From assembly GCA_020430865.1 (NCBI GenBank), contig JAGQIY010000270.1, positions 1 to 7,092 of the forward strand: a stretch of DNA of 7,092 bases, in the 5' to 3' direction. A model generated the notes under the pieces. The model was given only the letters and a program-made list of their open reading frames with translations, ran no database searches and was not told where the DNA came from. The DNA comes from Myxococcales bacterium. GTDB lineage: Bacteria > Myxococcota > Polyangia > Polyangiales > Polyangiaceae. Shown piece after piece: positions 5,740 to 7,092 of the stretch. Each line of letters starts with the position of its first letter. The stretch's first letter is position 1. Both the position numbers and the translations under genes were made by a program.

Positions 5740-6696
5740 GTGGACCCTGCGAGCTGGAGCACTTGGCGGCGCTGGCGCTATGCGCTGAAGCCAGGCAGTT
5801 GGCCGAAGCTGCTGGTGCCCTTCGCGCTGGGTCAGGCGCTGGGCGTCGTGGCTTCGTCGCGGGTCTCCTGGCCTGCGGCCCTCCTGGGCCTGGGTTTCAC
5901 GCTGACCGATCTGGCGTTCATCGTGTTCTTGAACGACTGGGGAGATCAGGGCGTCGACCGGATCAAGCGCGAGATGTTTCCTCGCGGTTGTAGTCCGAAG
6001 ACCATCCCCGATGGGATCCTCGGCTCGCGCGCGCTCCTGCTGGCGGGGCTGTTCAGCGGGGCCCTCGGCCTGCTGCTGGTGATCTTCGGGCAGTGGCACC
6101 TCGCCGGTCAAGGCGTGCCGCGGCCTGGACTCGGTTGGATGGGGCTCACCTGCCTCGGGGTGTTCGTTGCCTACAGCCTGCCGCCGCTGAGACTGAACTA
6201 TCGGGGGGGCGGCGAGCTGCTCGAGATGCTGGGCGTCGGCTTCGCGCTGCCCTACTTCAACTTCTATCTGCAGGCCGGTATTCGGTGGTCGGTCTGGCTC
6301 TGGCCCATGCTCGGGTTCACCGTGCTCAGTCTGGGCAGCGCGCTCGCCAGCGGGCTCTCCGACGAGGAGAGCGATCGAGCCGGCGGCAAGCGCACGCTGG
6401 CGAGCGTTGCGGGAAACGAGACGACCCGTCGCGCAACCGAGTTCCTGGTGGTGCTCGGCGCGGTCGCATGGGTGCTCGGAGACGGCCTGTCCGTGGGGGC
6501 TTGGTTCATCGGGGGCGTCGGAGCCTTTATTGCCGTGTGGTATTGGATCCCGCTCAGGCGGGGTAGCGCTGCCGCGCGCACCAACGCGTTCAAGGCGCAA
6601 GGCCAGTACAAGAGGTACCTGCACCATGCCATCTGGCGCGGGGCGCTGGGCTTGGCGGCGGCGGCCCTGCTCTGGAGGTGGCTCGGTGCGCGCTGA
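5740..6696 (+). CDS. UbiA-family prenyltransferase (MenA/UbiA-like)
   Basis: The 318-residue integral membrane protein has both aspartate-rich motifs of the UbiA superfamily. The first is NDWGDQGVD at residues 65-73 (N-D-x-x-D-x-x-x-D), and the second is DEESD at 208-212 followed by GGKRTLA. These bind prenyl diphosphate through magnesium. Between them is YSLPPLRLNYRGGGEL, the loop typical of MenA and related enzymes. About eight or nine hydrophobic segments are visible. Family members attach a polyprenyl chain to an aromatic acceptor for quinones, or build heme O, chlorophyll or other prenylated lipids. No neighbour here belongs to a quinone pathway, so the acceptor cannot be named; a dihydroxynaphthoate-type (MenA) role is one option. 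The start GTG is set by AGGAG seven bases upstream. The 3' end overlaps the next gene by 11 bases, so the two are probably co-translated. Family certain, substrate open. Confidence 0.9.
   Translation: MDPASWSTWRRWRYALKPGSWPKLLVPFALGQALGVVASSRVSWPAALLGLGFTLTDLAFIVFLNDWGDQGVDRIKREMFPRGCSPKTIPDGILGSRALLLAGLFSGALGLLLVIFGQWHLAGQGVPRPGLGWMGLTCLGVFVAYSLPPLRLNYRGGGELLEMLGVGFALPYFNFYLQAGIRWSVWLWPMLGFTVLSLGSALASGLSDEESDRAGGKRTLASVAGNETTRRATEFLVVLGAVAWVLGDGLSVGAWFIGGVGAFIAVWYWIPLRRGSAAARTNAFKAQGQYKRYLHHAIWRGALGLAAAALLWRWLGAR
6674..6679 (+). promoter_or_regulatory. Ribosome binding site of the 105-residue gene, inside the prenyltransferase gene
   Basis: GGAGGT lies six bases before the GTG at 6686 and within the last codons of the prenyltransferase gene. 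It is the strongest ribosome site in this part of the window and supports a real overlapping gene. Confidence 0.75.
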
Positions 6697-7003
6697 CCAC
6701 GTCCTGACGGCGCTGCGGGCGGGTGATCCCCAGCTCGACTTGATGCTGGATGCGATCGCCGCCGGCTTGGTCACCCTCGGTCGCCCGAATCGCGACGCTC
6801 TGGACCTGGTCACGCGCTACTTCGCGCGCTGGTCCGAGGGGGACCTCGAGCTGGTGTTCCTGGAGGATCCTTGGGCCTGGGCGGGGAAGCTCCACTTCTG
6901 GCAGCTCGAGGATCCTCTGGGATATTCCGCGTGGCGACGTACCGAGCTCGAGCACCCGCCGCCCGAGCTCGAGGTGTTGAGGCTCAGGGTGCGGCATTTC
7001 TAG
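6686..7003 (+). CDS. Unrecognised 105-residue protein coupled to the prenyltransferase
   Basis: I do not recognise this protein. It starts at GTG 6686, six bases after GGAGGT, and overlaps the prenyltransferase stop by 11 bases, a usual sign of translational coupling. The product begins VRADHVLTALRAGDPQLDLM and includes RDALDLVTRYFARWSEGDLE, then FLEDPWAWAGKLHFWQLEDP and a proline/leucine-rich end. It is soluble-looking, with no signal peptide or membrane segment, acidic, and notably rich in tryptophan (six W). The N-terminal half is probably helical. The regular ribosome site, proper overlap and protein-like composition argue for a real gene; conservation of the pair elsewhere would be the decisive evidence. 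Its job may relate to the prenyltransferase, but that rests on position only. It is convergent with the next, minus-strand gene, with nine bases between the stops. Confidence 0.72.
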   Translation: MRADHVLTALRAGDPQLDLMLDAIAAGLVTLGRPNRDALDLVTRYFARWSEGDLELVFLEDPWAWAGKLHFWQLEDPLGYSAWRRTELEHPPPELEVLRLRVRHF

Positions 7004-7012
7004 CCGGTCAGC

Positions 7013-7092
7013 TCATTTCCAGCGTAGGCGATCGAACTCGGGAACGTCGCGCGAGATGGCGTCGAGGACGCGGCGGGGGCTGAGGCTCGGCA
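7013..7092 (-). CDS. C-terminal end of a minus-strand gene (runs off the window)
   Basis: Reading the reverse strand, the frame is open from the window edge to a TGA at 7013-7015. It encodes 25 residues that include LSPRRVLDAISRDVPEFDRL and end in RWK. The sequence looks like a natural C-terminus, with an amphipathic helix and a charged end. The stop falls nine bases after that of the facing plus-strand gene, like the tight convergent junctions elsewhere here. It is too short to name a family, and a chance open frame of this length in GC-rich DNA is possible. Confidence 0.5.
   Translation of the reverse strand, partial: PSLSPRRVLDAISRDVPEFDRLRWK

Noticed and set aside
5527..6813. 428-codon open frame on the minus strand opposite the prenyltransferase
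   Set aside because: The product is a hydrophilic P/R/Q/E-rich string typical of the antisense of GC-rich genes. The plus strand carries complete UbiA motifs and a good ribosome site.

Overview
The window is GC-rich and densely coding, with GTG starts, short gaps and several lipoproteins and membrane proteins. Together with a flagellar assembly factor and a GreB-type factor, this suits a large-genome Gram-negative bacterium. A myxobacterium (Polyangiales-like) or related deltaproteobacterial lineage is my best guess from gene style, but no marker gene here proves it. I see no tRNA, rRNA, CRISPR array, transposase, phage gene or integration site. The region reads as ordinary chromosome rather than an island.

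Layout: the 3' end of fliW (to 247) is followed by a structured gap with a terminator-like hairpin, then greB (386-856). Convergent to greB is a DUF2071 family gene (882-1631, minus). It diverges from a short-chain dehydrogenase (1786-2685, plus) that matches the (3R)-hydroxyacyl-CoA dehydrogenase domain of eukaryotic multifunctional enzyme type 2 and ends at a textbook intrinsic terminator (2709-2740). Next comes a membrane-anchored alpha/beta hydrolase (2820-4124, plus). Its stop codon shares a perfect hairpin with the stop codon of a convergent L,D-transpeptidase-like (YkuD family) exported protein (4129-5070, minus). Upstream of the latter, 5071-5264 is non-coding and holds a 19-bp tandem repeat nested inside overlapping inverted repeats. 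A small OB-fold-like lipoprotein (5265-5663, minus) diverges from a UbiA-family prenyltransferase (5740-6696, plus). That gene overlaps an unrecognised 105-codon gene (6686-7003, plus) by 11 bases. The last 80 bases encode the C-terminus of a minus-strand gene that runs off the window.

The genes do not form one pathway. The only clear two-gene operon is the prenyltransferase with its overlapping small partner; the others look like single-gene units arranged convergently or divergently. Three products are probably envelope proteins: the anchored hydrolase, the L,D-transpeptidase-like protein and the small lipoprotein. I did not find a convincing new multi-gene system. The points most worth a second look are the repeat/inverted-repeat cluster at 5185-5254, the small gene coupled to the prenyltransferase, and the hairpin spanning two convergent stop codons.
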